Source: Podocnemis expansa
Taxonomy: Eukaryota; Chordata; Testudines; Podocnemididae
DNA: 64,000 bases
Direction: 5' to 3'
Assembly: GCA_007922195.1 (NCBI GenBank)
Contig: ML682028.1
Location: 17,914,148-17,978,147 of the forward strand
The position numbers and the translations under genes were made by a program. Positions 1 to 11,659 of the stretch are shown here, piece after piece; within the stretch, counting starts at the first letter, position 1; every line of letters starts with the position of its first letter. The notes below the pieces were generated by a model. That model made no database searches, was not told the origin of the DNA, and saw only the letters and a program-made list of their open reading frames with translations.

Positions 1-1429
1 GATCAGCACCCGTGTCTTCCCTTATTAACCTAGCAGAGGGTTCCCACTTCTCCACACACACGACTCATTGGTTTTTTTTTGCTGGGCAGCTAAACTCTAG
101 CAGCTTTTACTCAAGCCCCTCTGCCTCCACCACTGCTCCTGCTGGAGAGCATGACCCTGACTGGCAGAGCTAAGAGCCTGAACTGCCACACAATGCTGGG
201 AGGGCAGCAGGCTCAGGGACAGGACAGGATGGTTCTTGGGGCTGGCAGTGTGACACTGGAGCCAGGCCAGCATCCAGCAGCAGTTCTCACCTGCAGCCAG
301 TGAGGACAGAGCAACAGCTTAAGAGGCATCCCCAAGGGAAGAACCTCTGCTGACAAACTGGTCAGGGAGGCCAGGCTCCAAACAAAGCCACATGCCAGGA
401 GAAAGCTCCCACTGGCATGAAAGGCAGGGTGGAACACACAGCTGCCCACCTCAGTGGCGCCCTACTGGCCAGTACTAGGACTCAATCCTGTTATCCCGAC
501 CCCTGTGAAACTGGCTCCCATTACCCAAGAGACCACCTCTCCCTGTGCACCTAGGCTCCCAGCCAACAGAACAAAACAAGTGCCAACTGACAGGGGAGGC
601 TGGTGAGCCCGGGAGACAAGAGACACTGGTGTCCTATGGACCCACGAGAAAATCTGCTGTCCAGGCTGGGAAGGAGAAGGGAGAGAGAGGGATTGCAAAG
701 TCTCTCTCTCAGGATTTTTGGAAGGCACCCAGATACTTCCTGGAAAGGTGGGTGGACAGCCAGGAGAATGGCTCCTCCTCGCACAGGCAAGCCACCCAGT
801 CAGGGCTGTCACGTTGGCACAGCTTGCTCTGCCTCCACAAGCACTATCCCTGGTCTGGCAGACACACGGCAGGCTTCAGCCTCCAGGGCTGTCATTCTGC
901 TGCCTTTTACCAGCACTAAACTCCCTCTAACAGAGACAAATCCATCAGGGTTAATATCTGCGGGAACCTGGTTTGGCAAAACTACTGTTGCCCATTGATC
1001 AGCCCTAGTGGCCCCTCTGGCAAAATCGACAGCTTCATCACTTGTAGGACTCAATACTGTTAATTTCCCAGACAGCAGGATCTGAGCAAAGCTGGATACA
1101 ACATGTGAACAAAAATCATTGGAAGCTCTGAGCAGATAATGCAGCAATTCATACAAAGGCAGTCAAGTCAGCAGTGAGAGCCTTTCCTATTAGCCAGGGT
1201 GAGTAGCACAGGGAAGGGGAGCTGAAGATCTCATCCTGCAGCATCATTAACCAACTGAGAAGGCAGCATCGTGGCCCTGGTTTCTAGTGGGTGGATTTTA
1301 GGACTCAGAAGGGAAACCATGCATTACCAAAAGGCATGGCGAGAACTCATCTCCCTATGCTGCAGCATAGCAGAGGTGTCTCAGAGCCATCTCTTTGTGA
1401 AAGTCTATGATGGCAGGACACCGAATGGA

Positions 1430-1520
1430 GAGCCCAGACACCAGTTCCTATTCCCAGCTCTGCCTATGACCTTTGGAAAGTCACTTCCCTTCCCCTCCTT
1501 TGTCTGCTCACCTCTTCAGA
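1430..1520 (+). repeat. MIR/CORE-like SINE fragment
   Basis: The order of blocks matches the MIR core read on the plus strand: a 'ttcctattcccagctctgcc' block, a 'gaccttggaaagtcacttccc'-like block, then a pyrimidine-rich stretch. The diagnostic 'cagtttcccc' block is lost. This is a diverged, truncated copy with no visible target duplication. Confidence 0.6.
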
Positions 1521-2454
1521 CTGCACGCTCTTCAGGAATGATCCAGTCTCCCTGTGAACATGCAAGCCTGGTGGCACTGTGGGGCCTGCAGGCACTACCA
1601 CACTACAAATACGTCACCACCACCACAGGTCCTTCAGTTCTTGCTAAGTTAACCTACGCAAGAGGCCATCAAATTCACCAGACTAGGCAAGGCAGGAGCT
1701 GGCACAGTACTCCCTGAGAGATAGCAACCTGACAGGACACAGAGGGAGCCTTTTGCCTCTAGATCCTACCGCAGCCTTCTAGAGCCTTTGGCTCGCCTGT
1801 GGACTGCAGTCTTTGCCATCAGCTGGCTGTCTGGGGACCTGTGAGCAGCACGCGGGGGAGTTGCCCATTCCAGAGAGCAGGCTGGGAAGTCTGGTCTAGT
1901 GATCTCATACCTGTTCCCACTGGATCACAACCTCTCCTTCCTTCATAGTGCACTTACTCAGGATAATGCTTCACCCAGCCACATGTGAGTAAAGCCAGCT
2001 GCCACCCTTGCACTCCCCAGCACTGACACGGGTGCTTTATTCACATGGGTAGCTGAAGCATGGCCCAGAATGAGCACCTACAAAGCAAAGCAGTGCTGGT
2101 AGGCTGCTCTGAGACAGCTACAGCTTCTGCTCTTCCTGCGTCTCCAGGCAAGGTGCAGAGAACAGGGAGAACATCTAGCCTAGGTCAGCTGCAAAGCAGG
2201 GCTGAACAGTGGATTGAGCTGGGCCCTGGGGAGGCTGGGCCTGCAGCTCATCTGCAAAGACACACTCAGGAAAGGTGTCTCAATCACCACACAGGCTGCA
2301 GCCTCCATGGCAATGTACCCACAGCATTTGCACACAGGCCACACCCTAGTCTGACACCAGGGCCGAAGGGGAGAGACAGGGCTGCAGCAGCCCACACAGG
2401 GAGGGGGCAGAGGCAGGACAGGTGTGCAGCTAAAGAAAGACTAGACTACAGCCT

Positions 2455-2522
2455 CACTGAGGCCCTGGGTGAGTCATGGCCCTTGTGTGCCTCAGTTTCC
2501 CCATTTGTAAAAAGGCAGAACC
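2455..2522 (+). repeat. MIR/CORE-like SINE fragment
   Basis: A 'gggtgagtcatggccc' block is followed by 'tgcctcagtttccccat' and 'ttgtaaaaaggcagaa'. This is the standard centre of a MIR element on the plus strand. Both ends are missing. Confidence 0.7.
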
Positions 2523-4029
2523 TGGGCAGGCAGCTCAGCAGGTGCCATCTGTAGAGTAATTCCAGGTGCTTCAATGGGAGGGGCTACAAAAGTGCTGAGT
2601 GCTTTGGGGAGGCGGGATGGATGACCAGCTCCAGCTTTGCTACTAGTCCCAGCCAGACTCTCTTAGTTGCACACACCAGCGCCACGAGTTGGAGCTCCCA
2701 CCAGGCACAGGAGAAACAGGAGCAGCCAGCAACACCAGAGACAGGGCCCCATTTCCTCCCCCTCACCTCCCTTCTCTTGTGTCAGAAGCTTGACAGATCT
2801 ATTGTATCACGAGCACCCAGGACGTTTTATCACACAAGCAAGACAAGGAGAGTTGTTGTTCTGACCCCAGAATCAATCTGAAGAGAAACAGAAGACGGCT
2901 TGTATCATCCTCCCAGGTCAGAGGCCTGGAGGAGTTAGCCATTACACTCCAGGACTGCCAAATTCTTGGGATTGACTCCTAGGCAAGCAGCTGCTGTCAC
3001 AATGCGGCTGTGCCTTTCCTCTCCTTCCAGGTTTGTGGGAGACAACAGAGCAAGTGCTGAGCATGGCACAGAGGGTGGGAACTGGACAGCTGGCAGAGGC
3101 TGCTCCAAAAGCCAGCAGAGGAGGTGCCTGACATGGCCAGGGATTGGCACTGTGGCCCAAGCTGGAGCCTCCTGGCAGCTGCCGGTTTTCCCAAGTGCTG
3201 TTTCAGCAACCTCCCTTTATGGGGTTTGAGTGACCCAGTTTGGACTCTGAACAGAGTTTTAGTTTTCTAACCCGTTCTAGCCCCCTTGAGAAGGCCTCTT
3301 CTGTGCCACTGAATCCGAAGATCTGGAAAAAACATCAGAGGGCACCACCAGCCCAGCTGCAGCCCACTTCCACATGGCTAGAAGGGCTTGGTTGTTCTGA
3401 TCAGGCAGCTTGGAACCTTTCCTTTTCCTTTTGGTGACACATAGATGTGGCAAGGTGTGGGGTGCAATGCCTCCGCCAAGAACTAGCGGCTCTGATACAC
3501 ACTCCTCCTCACTGCCTTCCATCTCCCAACCCCACTCTCAAGCCTCATCACTGGTTTTTCCACCTGAAGACATCTGCGTACAATCTGACACCGGTGCAAG
3601 CTGCACTCCCCATTCACACCACAAGCGCCTAGCCGTCGGGAGCGCAGACTCACTAATCTCAAATCAGGCATCAATTCTTTATGTCCCTGACACACAAGAG
3701 AAAGAGTTCATTCAGTTAGAAGACTGGAGATGCTCCTGTTGCCCAGTGCCTGACCAGAGCCTCTAGCTAGAACCGATTCACCCGACACCCCTGTGGTCCA
3801 AAATGGGGATATGTCCTCCCACCTGACCTGCACCCTCTGCCCTGAAGTGTCTCCATCTATCTACCCCCATGACCCTGATTTCCACCAAGTCAGCAGGTTC
3901 CTCCTAGGTCTAGCTGCAGCTCAAATCCAATGATGCCCTTTGCAAACAAGGGAAGGAGAGAACAGGCCTCCAATCTGTGTCAGCAAACTCCTAGCTGGGG
4001 AGGGGCAAGCAGCAAGAGAAACCTGGGGT

Positions 4030-4310
4030 CAGAAGAACTGCCTTCTGATTTCAGCTCTGCCTTGCTCACTGTGTGACCACTGGACAGTTGCTCCGTAAGT
4101 TTCATGCGTCAGTGAGAGCTGTGGGGTGACCCATCTCCTCTGCCAGTCATGCCACCCTACTGCTGTGTACCTCAGTTTCCCTCTCAAAACAAAAGAGGCA
4201 AGAATTCCAGCCCCCCAGTGGGGGTGGGGAGGAGAGAGCTGCATGGATAAGTTGTGCTGGTGCCTGCGAAGTGCTTGGAGCACCTCAGAGGGAAGAGCTA
4301 AGTAACCTCA
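4030..4310 (+). repeat. MIR/CORE-like SINE, nearly full length
   Basis: The copy runs from 'tctgatttcagctctgcc' and 'cactgtgtgaccactgg' through 'acctcagtttccctct' to a 3' block with 'gcgaagtgcttggagcacc' and 'agctaagtaacctcaaag'. That order matches the MIR core plus its 3' region. It is one of the longer SINE copies in the window and is clearly diverged. Confidence 0.65.
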
Positions 4311-6241
4311 AAGTTCAAAGTGCAGGGGCAGATGCTGGTTCACAGACAACGGACTCCCCCATTTCCCAGTGAGGCTTCCTCTTGCTGGTGACTAAGAGGG
4401 TAGCCTGGAATCTATGAAAAGGAAAAAATGTGTCTGGGAGCCATGCAAAGCAGCTGACGTCATGCCCAGCCACATCCTCAGGGAGTAGGGGGTGACTCCT
4501 GCTGCTGACCTGGATTTTCTGAAGCTGAAGCTGAAGCAGCCCTGGGCAGATAACAGGCCCAGCCAACGCTGCACTGAATGGACACAGCCATAACTGCTTA
4601 ATTGATTTAAATGGCTTCCCTATGCCCCCTCTGAATGCTCCCCTCCCTCTGCTACAGCACTGAAAGGCAGCACAGAGGTGTTTTTCTTCCTCTCCTTAAT
4701 CAGAAACACACCAGGATCCCTGCCTGCTCTGTGGCGGGCATTTTTGTCTCTCTCTAGAGAGATGAGGCAGAGCACTAATTCTGGCACTTAGCAACGCTCT
4801 GAGAAATGGAATGCAAACTTTGCCTCTCCCTGGCCATAGCTAGCAGCTCAGGAGCTCGCCCCCCTGGCACAGGCTTAGTGCCAGCTTCCTCCCAGGGTAC
4901 CTGAGTGGGTGTGGGTGAAGCAGACAGTAGGCATTGCAAAGAAGCAGCTGCTCATCTGCACAGGGCCCCTACCCCCTACCTTCATCCACAAGTCCAAGGC
5001 CCAGAGGACATCCCAGTGACAGTAGATGGAGATGACGCAGCAGGAGTGAATCAGCATGCACACACACACCTAGCACAAGGCAGAGGATGAGTGGGGCATC
5101 CAGAACCCCTGGCGACTTAACATCTTTTTGCTTGTGCCCTGACTCCTCAGATGGTTACATCAGAGAGAGAGGCTGATCCATATTTGTCTCAGCGGGTGCT
5201 CCACTGATCTCAGTGGCATCTCCTCAGAGAGGGATGAGGCCCCCCACCTCTTTAGAGGCCAGATTTTCTTCAAAGTGGAGGAACAACAGCTCCCGCTGAA
5301 ACCCAGAGGAGCTAAGCGCGTTTTGGGGATCAGGCCATACTCCTGTCAAGGGGATGAATGCTCACACCCAGAAGCTCACTTACGTGTACATCGCCCAGAA
5401 AACACGCACTGGTGCACACATTCGTGAACTCACACACATTAGAAGGCAGCAATGTGCAAACCCAATCACCACCATGCAACCACCACATCAAGGGCTGCTA
5501 GCGCTAAAGCCTGTGGGAACCTACCCAGCTCCTTACCCAGTCTGCTGGGGCCAACCGCCACTGAACACAGCCCCAAAGGGGGCTATGCAGGCACCTCAAG
5601 GAGCAGCCATGGCATTGGGAGCAAGCAGCATTTGGAGGGCATGCGAGCACTGAAGGGGTGGGGGTGGAGTGGGCGTCTCATTTCTTGCCAGCTCCACTGC
5701 CTGCCTATCTTGAATGTGCCAGGTTGCAGCCCCTCTTCCAGATCCTGTAGAACCTCTTATTGAGGTTGCACTCTGGCTGCACTTCTCCCCACCTGTGGCC
5801 CCACAAAGTCGTGGGCCCTCCTTGCCAACCTCCTCCTGGCACTCACAAAAGTAGCCATTTTTAAGATCAGGGAGAGGTGGTTGACAGATGAGGGTCTCCG
5901 TGACTGTGGGGCCTATTTCTGGTCCCTCGTTTGCTCATATCGCCAGGCAGAGTTCTTCTGGACAGCAACCGCTGGCTCCCTTGACACCTTCCAGGAGCAG
6001 TGGACACTGGTCCAGGGTTCTCTGCTCGGTGTCCCATTCCGAATCCTTTGTTTTAAACCTATGACCGTCACACCTGTCCCTAACTTTTTCTTTATTTGTC
6101 CCCCAGTTAGACCTGTGCTTCCTCCCTTTAGGCTGGGGGCAGGGCTTTTAGCAGTGGGTGGGCTCGTGCCCACCCACATCCCAGTATCCAAATATGAGCT
6201 CCACTGCAAAGCACAGTAATCTGCCAGACTACCCTGGCTAC

Positions 6242-6871
6242 TGTTACACAGCCCAGAAAAGCACTCTTGGATCCCCTCTGTTCACAGACAATCAGGACTC
6301 TGCCACAGTGAAGCCTTCTCCAGTCCAGCACCTGGGTCTCCACGCTACCTGTAGCCAGCTTCCAAATCCAGGCTAAGAGGGTTCGACCCTTGCTCTGTCT
6401 GATCTCCCTTGGGGAGGGTTCCTCCCTCCAGGGGGGTCCCAGTTGTCCCAATCAGCAGTGACACTCAGCCAGTGTAAAAGTCAGCGGGTTTATTAGCAAT
6501 CCAGTTTCCACAGCAGCTAGGACAGTTGGCTTTCAGATTAAACAGAGGTACAGCAGTAAACTCCCCAGATGAGCCCCAGAGATCCTGCCTCTCCAATCAC
6601 TGTTACCAACCTCCTCCTCCTCTCCAAAAACCCTTTGCTCCCATCACCAGCCAGCAGACCTCCCCCTGGTCCAAACTGGCCACAACCTGTCACCCACTGG
6701 CAGTCCAGGTAAGGTCTGTCTAAGCCCCTTCCCTCCCAGTGGCTCTTACAGATATCACACCCCACTGTCCCAGAATACCCATGCCCCATCACCAAAGTTT
6801 TCCCAGAACAGGAAAAAAGAACATTTGGGACTCAGCCCTGGTAGCCCAAGAGCTTTTCTTACTTCATCACA
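6242..6871 (-). mobile_element. Solo LTR of an endogenous retrovirus-like element (copy 1)
   Basis: The 630-bp unit begins TGT and ends ACA and is flanked by an identical 5-bp duplication, GCTAC, at 6237-6241 and 6872-6876. A second copy of the same unit occurs at 33946-34548. On the minus strand it contains AATAAA (plus-strand TTTATT at 6489-6494), which suggests the LTR reads on the minus strand. No gag, pol or env remnant adjoins it and the duplication closes tightly around one LTR, so it is best read as a solo LTR left by recombination. A 5-bp duplication fits some retrovirus classes, but the class cannot be set from this alone. Confidence 0.8.
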
Positions 6872-6959
6872 GCTACACAGAGAGCTGACATGTACCAAAG
6901 CAAAAGTGCTGCCTCGGATTTGCTCCTGAGCAGTAATTATCCCAGCCTTTGATCCACAG

Positions 6960-7190
6960 CTTCCAGCACGTTAAAAAATGAGTAAATAAGGAAGGGAAAA
7001 CTATCAAGCTCCATCAAATTATGTATGCGAGAAGTCAAATAGCTTGACTCTCAAGACCTAATTGTTTTAATTGCAAACCCACGTAAAGGCCAGAGTTGCA
7101 AACTGTTCCTGCTCCCTGCTCATTGTATTAAAATCCAATTACTCTTTCTTGCCATGGGTCACTTTACTAGGAACAAAGATGCCTCTTAAT
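6960..7190. promoter_or_regulatory. Candidate conserved non-coding element (AT-rich)
   Basis: This low-GC island carries homeodomain-type cores such as 'cctaattgttttaattgc' and 'caaattatgtatgcg', and has no recognisable repeat. It differs from the surrounding GC-rich sequence. Regulatory function is inferred from composition only. Confidence 0.25.
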
Positions 7191-10100
7191 CTGGATCCAA
7201 ACCTGACTTCAAGGAACACAGCAGCATCCAGAAGTAAAACCCTGCATGCCAGCAAACTGCCAGGGTCCCTAGAGGGAGTAGCCATAGGACAATAAAGAGA
7301 TGAGACAGGCAGACAGTTAGGTCTGGACCACAATGCCACAGCCAAAGGCTGCCCCTGCCTCGATCACTTCACTGCTATAATAGCAGACCAAATCAAAGCT
7401 CCTGACCTAAAGTGAATTCTGTGACTGGGCCATCACAGCTCTTCCCCCCACCACCGCCCCAAGCACATAATACTGCCCCAGAGCAGAAGGCTGCAGGACC
7501 GGCGCTAGGCAGTAACCAGCCCCTGTGCTGCAGTGGGGTGCCGGCATTTGAGGGGTGCCTCATCATGCAGAAGGCAACAGACCTGGATCTCTTCTTGTCT
7601 CCATCCAGGTGAGCATTCAAACTCCAATCCAAAAATGCGCCTAGCATCTGAATGGCTCCAGTGACTGGACAGCAAGCAGACTGCCCAGCGCCTTGTCCTA
7701 CACTGAAAGGAATCACGCCAAAATTGATGGGAGGCACCCAGAGACGTGTCACTCTGGCCTTTCCCCACTGTCCCACATGGACCTCCTCCAGACCTACTCC
7801 ACTGAGATTGACTCTAGAATTCACCCAGGAGCTATAAACTCTGGCTTGGAGATAGATAGCCATCAGAGGCTTTGGTGATTTCACAACCAGTCACTTTTGG
7901 ATCCAAGGGCCAGCATTTCACTCAGCCCAAATACCTATTTTGTTATGTAGCTTTATACGTTGTAAACAAAATTACTGGCTCAGCAAGAATCCCCTTAGCC
8001 ATACTTCCAGGTATTGGAACCATGAGAGTAGATGAAAGAGGCTAGATGCCACTCTCTGTTAACTCTATCCACGGCAGCTGATGGACACTGAGGCACAGAG
8101 AGCAGATTCTGGCTCCAGTAAACAGGCCTGGGGAAATGTCAGGGACCAGAATTTGGCCATTACCCTGAGAGTGCACAGAAAAGAAACCAAGAACTCTTTC
8201 CAAGCACTGAGCCACCCAGCCCCCAAAATCCCTCTTCCCCTCATCCTCATCTTAGCCAGCACTGGAACAGTCAGCCCTGACTCAGATTGTCTCAAACCTC
8301 CTCATTCCATAAGCATGAAGAGAATGGAGGGGCGGGGGAAAGAGGAAAAAATCCCAGCTACTGAATTTTCTACTCAATTGCTGTGAAAGGAGATGAGAAA
8401 TTGCCTTCCTGACCCAAAACTGAAGTTCACAGCTGCACTTCATTACAGATTCCTCTATGAAGCCCAGAGAGAACAGTGCTCAGTAAGATATCACCTGTTA
8501 GTAACAGCAACAGCCCCTGGCCTGCCCAGAAAATGCTTTGTGGTTTTCCTGTCCCAAGTCCAGTTTCATGCCAGGGTAACAGACAGAGGAAGCAAGGAAT
8601 AGCTCCTCACTTGTTCTGGGAGCTCAGAAGGTTTCCCCACAGCACACTGAATGGTGGGGAGAAAAGAAAAAGAAAGGCCAGCGTGGAGTCATCAGCCTGG
8701 AAACTACAACCCTAATCACTGAACCCATCCTTTGCTGGACAGCTTTCAAAAAAATGCCCCACGGGGATTCACCCAGACCCATGTCAGGTTTCAAGGCAGT
8801 GTTACTCAATGTTACAAGGAGATCCTTGGGCTCAGTATCTCCCGCCTTTTGCCGCATCCTTCCTTGGCCTTCTGGGGTTTTTTTAAAAGTGAAAGAGACT
8901 CATCTGCAGGCAACAGAAGCTAGATTCTTCAGCTAGCTCCAAGCCAGGTTTCCAGGTGCTCAGCATCCAAAATGTGGGCCAGAAGTTCTGAACCGCTCAC
9001 CTCCCATTCAGACCCTGCACCCACTGGGCACTCAGCATGCCACAAGTATTCCAAAACCTGTCCTGAAGGACACAGAAGGTCCTTTCAATAATCACGTGGC
9101 AGCACTCGTGGGCAATACCAGATTACTCCCAGCAGTGAATTTCCAGGGCCAGGATCAAGCTTCTGAGAGCGCTGGGTCTGTGTTTGACAGTGCGTAGCAC
9201 GCTGAGTCTTGGATGTAAAAACACTAATTAATAATAAGTGATCCCATGGTATGAGGAGACTGTGGTATGATCGCACTAACAAGAAAAATATCCTGATCCT
9301 TAGCCCTGTGCTCAGTTTTGCCCCATTTCTCTGACATCATCTCTTCCCCCATACCACAGTGAGTATATAGGCCCCCCACTTTGGCTTGGCCGAGCTTTCA
9401 TTACAAGCACAAGTAAGGGGAGCTGCAGGCAAACTGTGGAGTGAAGAGAGCAGACAGAGCATGGGCCCTGGCTACTGAATGCAGCAGAAGGAACAAGATC
9501 CTCACCCAAGCACTCACTGGGGCCCTCTTGTGATAACACAGCACACAGGAACTGGGTGGGCACAAAAAGATACAGGTGCCAGCAAAGCAACATCCTGTGC
9601 AGATCACTCAATCCTCCTGGAACATTATATGCCCAGGCCAGTATCATGTACTGAAGCAGCCCCTATGGGGACATGACCAGCCAGCTTTGAGCACCAGGGC
9701 ACACCCTGGGTCACCAGGGGGAAAGTCAGCTGTTCTCCAGCAGGCAGGACATCTGAAAACAACAGGATAACTGACCCTAATAGCTCTGAAAGGAGCACAG
9801 TGCACAGAGACACTGTAAGATAAGGACCTGGGAATTTTTCCTGAGCAAGAGCTGCAGGGCTGGCCCTTGAATCTAACGTCAAGCCCTCAAGGAGGTTTTG
9901 CAATTAGAACATGGCTGCCCAGCTGCATGCTCCCTTCTCTGTGCCGAGTCTGAACAGGCGCTGGGGGACGAACACATTACGGAGATACAAAGCAAATCAA
10001 ACCCATTTCCAGTGCAATTTTCTCTATCCCATTATTGACAAACTAGCTGTTTCTTGCAGGTGACAGCAGGGTCCTCCCGCCAGCCCAGCACAGCTGAGAT

Positions 10101-10404
10101 AGGGGCCTGTGCATCCTCAGTCAGCACTTCCCACCTTGCCCCCTTCCTCCCCGAGTTCTCTGAGGTTCAAGTGATTTTCCCGCTGCAGCCTGCACACAGC
10201 GCCAGAGATGGCACACTACAGCATACAGCTTGCTGAGAAATGCACAGCCCCAGAACTGGAAAGGGGTATCATCAGCCTCAGGGCTCTGGGTAACAGGAGA
10301 CAGTATCTTTCAGGGGACTAGCAGCTCCTTCCACTGGAGGATCTCAGTGCAGATTCACACACATTAATAGCTGTTGCTCCACAACCTCACCCTCCTTCTA
10401 CAAT

Positions 10405-10530
10405 GAGACAGCTAAGTATCATCCTTTCTACAGACAAGGGAACTAAGGTAAGGTCTGAGCCTTGCCATGTTGCACAAGACCCAGAGCAAGTCAGCATCAG
10501 ACACACAAATCTCCCAGATCTGTGCTTTAA
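10405..10530 (-). repeat. MIR/CORE-like SINE fragment
   Basis: On the plus strand the order is 'atcctttctacagacaaggg', 'aactaaggtaaggtctgag', then 'caagacccagagcaagtcag'. This resembles a reverse-complement MIR core. The copy is strongly diverged. Confidence 0.45.
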
Positions 10531-10714
10531 CTGCTGTGTGCACTGTGCTGCTTCTCTTGCCCCTCAAGACAGCTTGCTCCCCCACACACACCTCTTCCCA
10601 GCAAGAATTGAGGTCACCTCTCCACAATCAAATTATTCTGCCAAGAGGCCAAGGAGCGAGGCCCAACAGCCAGGGAAGCTTGCGTGTGGAGGCTGTCGTT
10701 AGCACCATGCCAAA

Positions 10715-10930
10715 CCCAAAGTGGCTGCTCCTAAACTGCAATCCAATAAAAGCGCTACTTGTCTATTTATCATCCTCAGGGCTTTTTATCGCCGTGCAGA
10801 TGGCTGCTACCTTTGGAAGGCACAGCAGCGTGCTGGCACACGCCTGCCTCGCAGAAGCGATGCTCAACAGAATCTGTGCCGGCACCTGTGCTGAGCAGCA
10901 GTGACTGACTGCTTCATCTCCTTGGGTGAC
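10715..10930. promoter_or_regulatory. Candidate conserved non-coding element
   Basis: The island contains 'ctgcaatccaataaaagcg', 'tgtctatttatcatcc' and 'ctttttatcgccgtgcag'. These include CCAAT-, HOX- and GATA-like cores in unique sequence with CpGs retained despite non-island surroundings. The assignment rests on composition alone. Confidence 0.22.
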
Positions 10931-11319
10931 GAAACCCTAGAGGAGAACTACCTGCTAAGCAATAATTCAAAGGGTTCAACAATACATGTTTAGAGGCCAA
11001 GCCCCCAACCAGTCAGGGTTTTCTCTTCTGTGGCTGCTTAATGCCAAGCAGCTCTTGCTGCTCTTTACAGCATAAGCAGACGATGAAACCTAGCTAGGCT
11101 GCTACACTAACCCCCTACTGATAATGCCAGTAGCAGCAGCCACAGCACCTGCCTTCTGGCCTGTAATTACCCCATACACAGGCTTCCTCTGCAGAGGAAA
11201 CATACAGCAGCAAAGCCTCCTGCACGGATGGGAAGAGGGGCAGTGGGTGGAATCCAGCAAAGGGGGGTCAGAAGGGGGTGGGGGTAGTGCGTGTGTGTGT
11301 GAGAGAGAGAGAGTCAGTG

Positions 11320-11540
11320 ATTAAAGCCGTATTAAGTGTTTCTCTAAACGCAGGAGAACACCACACCTAATTATCCAGCTGCAGTTAGATGCAGGGGCGG
11401 CTAGGAAGAAGCACCCCAGATAGTGATCACATAATGAAGTATAATGTGCGGTGAGACCCAGCACAGGGAGCACATTGAGGGCTTTAATTAAGAGAAGGGA
11501 AAGCCAGAATTACAGTGGCAAATTGCATGTGAGAGTCCAG
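11320..11540. promoter_or_regulatory. Candidate conserved non-coding element (TAAT-rich)
   Basis: Unique AT-rich sequence with repeated homeodomain-type cores: 'gtgattaaagccgtattaag', 'cacctaattatccagc', 'gtgatcacataatgaag' and 'gggctttaattaagag'. It lies just left of the (AC)20 tract. No repeat family is recognised. Enhancer function is an inference. Confidence 0.28.
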
Positions 11541-11598
11541 AATGGCCATGCAGGGGCACACAAAGGATTCATAGTAGCTCAGACCCATGGATAAACAG

Positions 11599-11601
<3 letters not shown>

Positions 11602-11641
<40 letters not shown>
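11602..11641. repeat. (AC)20 microsatellite
   Basis: Twenty uninterrupted AC units can be read directly. A shorter imperfect GT/GA tract lies at 11285-11315. The run encodes a meaningless cysteine-valine stretch on the minus strand. Length is likely polymorphic between individuals. Confidence 0.97.
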
Positions 11642-11644
<3 letters not shown>

Positions 11645-11659
11645 TTCTCTTCATGCCCC

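Larger units (their letters stand above)
1..6236. other. Non-coding unique sequence with old SINE pieces
   Basis: No supported exon, RNA gene or promoter was seen here. The sequence is mixed GC with many short reading frames on both strands that lack domains or family resemblance. Three MIR-like fragments are listed separately. The stretch at about 5880-6215, just left of the first LTR, is C/T-rich and looks different from its neighbours. It may be an old repeat, but I cannot name it. If the candidate exon near 57.3 kb is real, this stretch is intronic. Confidence 0.6.
6877..11319. other. Non-coding sequence with two AT-rich islands
   Basis: No exon was recognised. Most of the stretch is unique, moderately GC-rich DNA. 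Two islands stand out by composition: 6960-7190 and 10715-10930, listed separately. A possible weak MIR remnant sits near 8085-8110 ('gacactgaggcacagag'). Confidence 0.55.

Noticed and set aside
809..1156. Minus-strand frame of 115 residues with protein-like composition
   Set aside because: It lacks any domain I recognise, and no splice sites or promoter frame it. It reads more like protein than its neighbours, but that impression is not evidence. A homology search would decide.
5880..6215. Possible internal retroviral sequence beside the first LTR
   Set aside because: The 5-bp duplication closes around a single LTR, so neighbouring sequence is outside the insertion. No retroviral coding motif was seen there.
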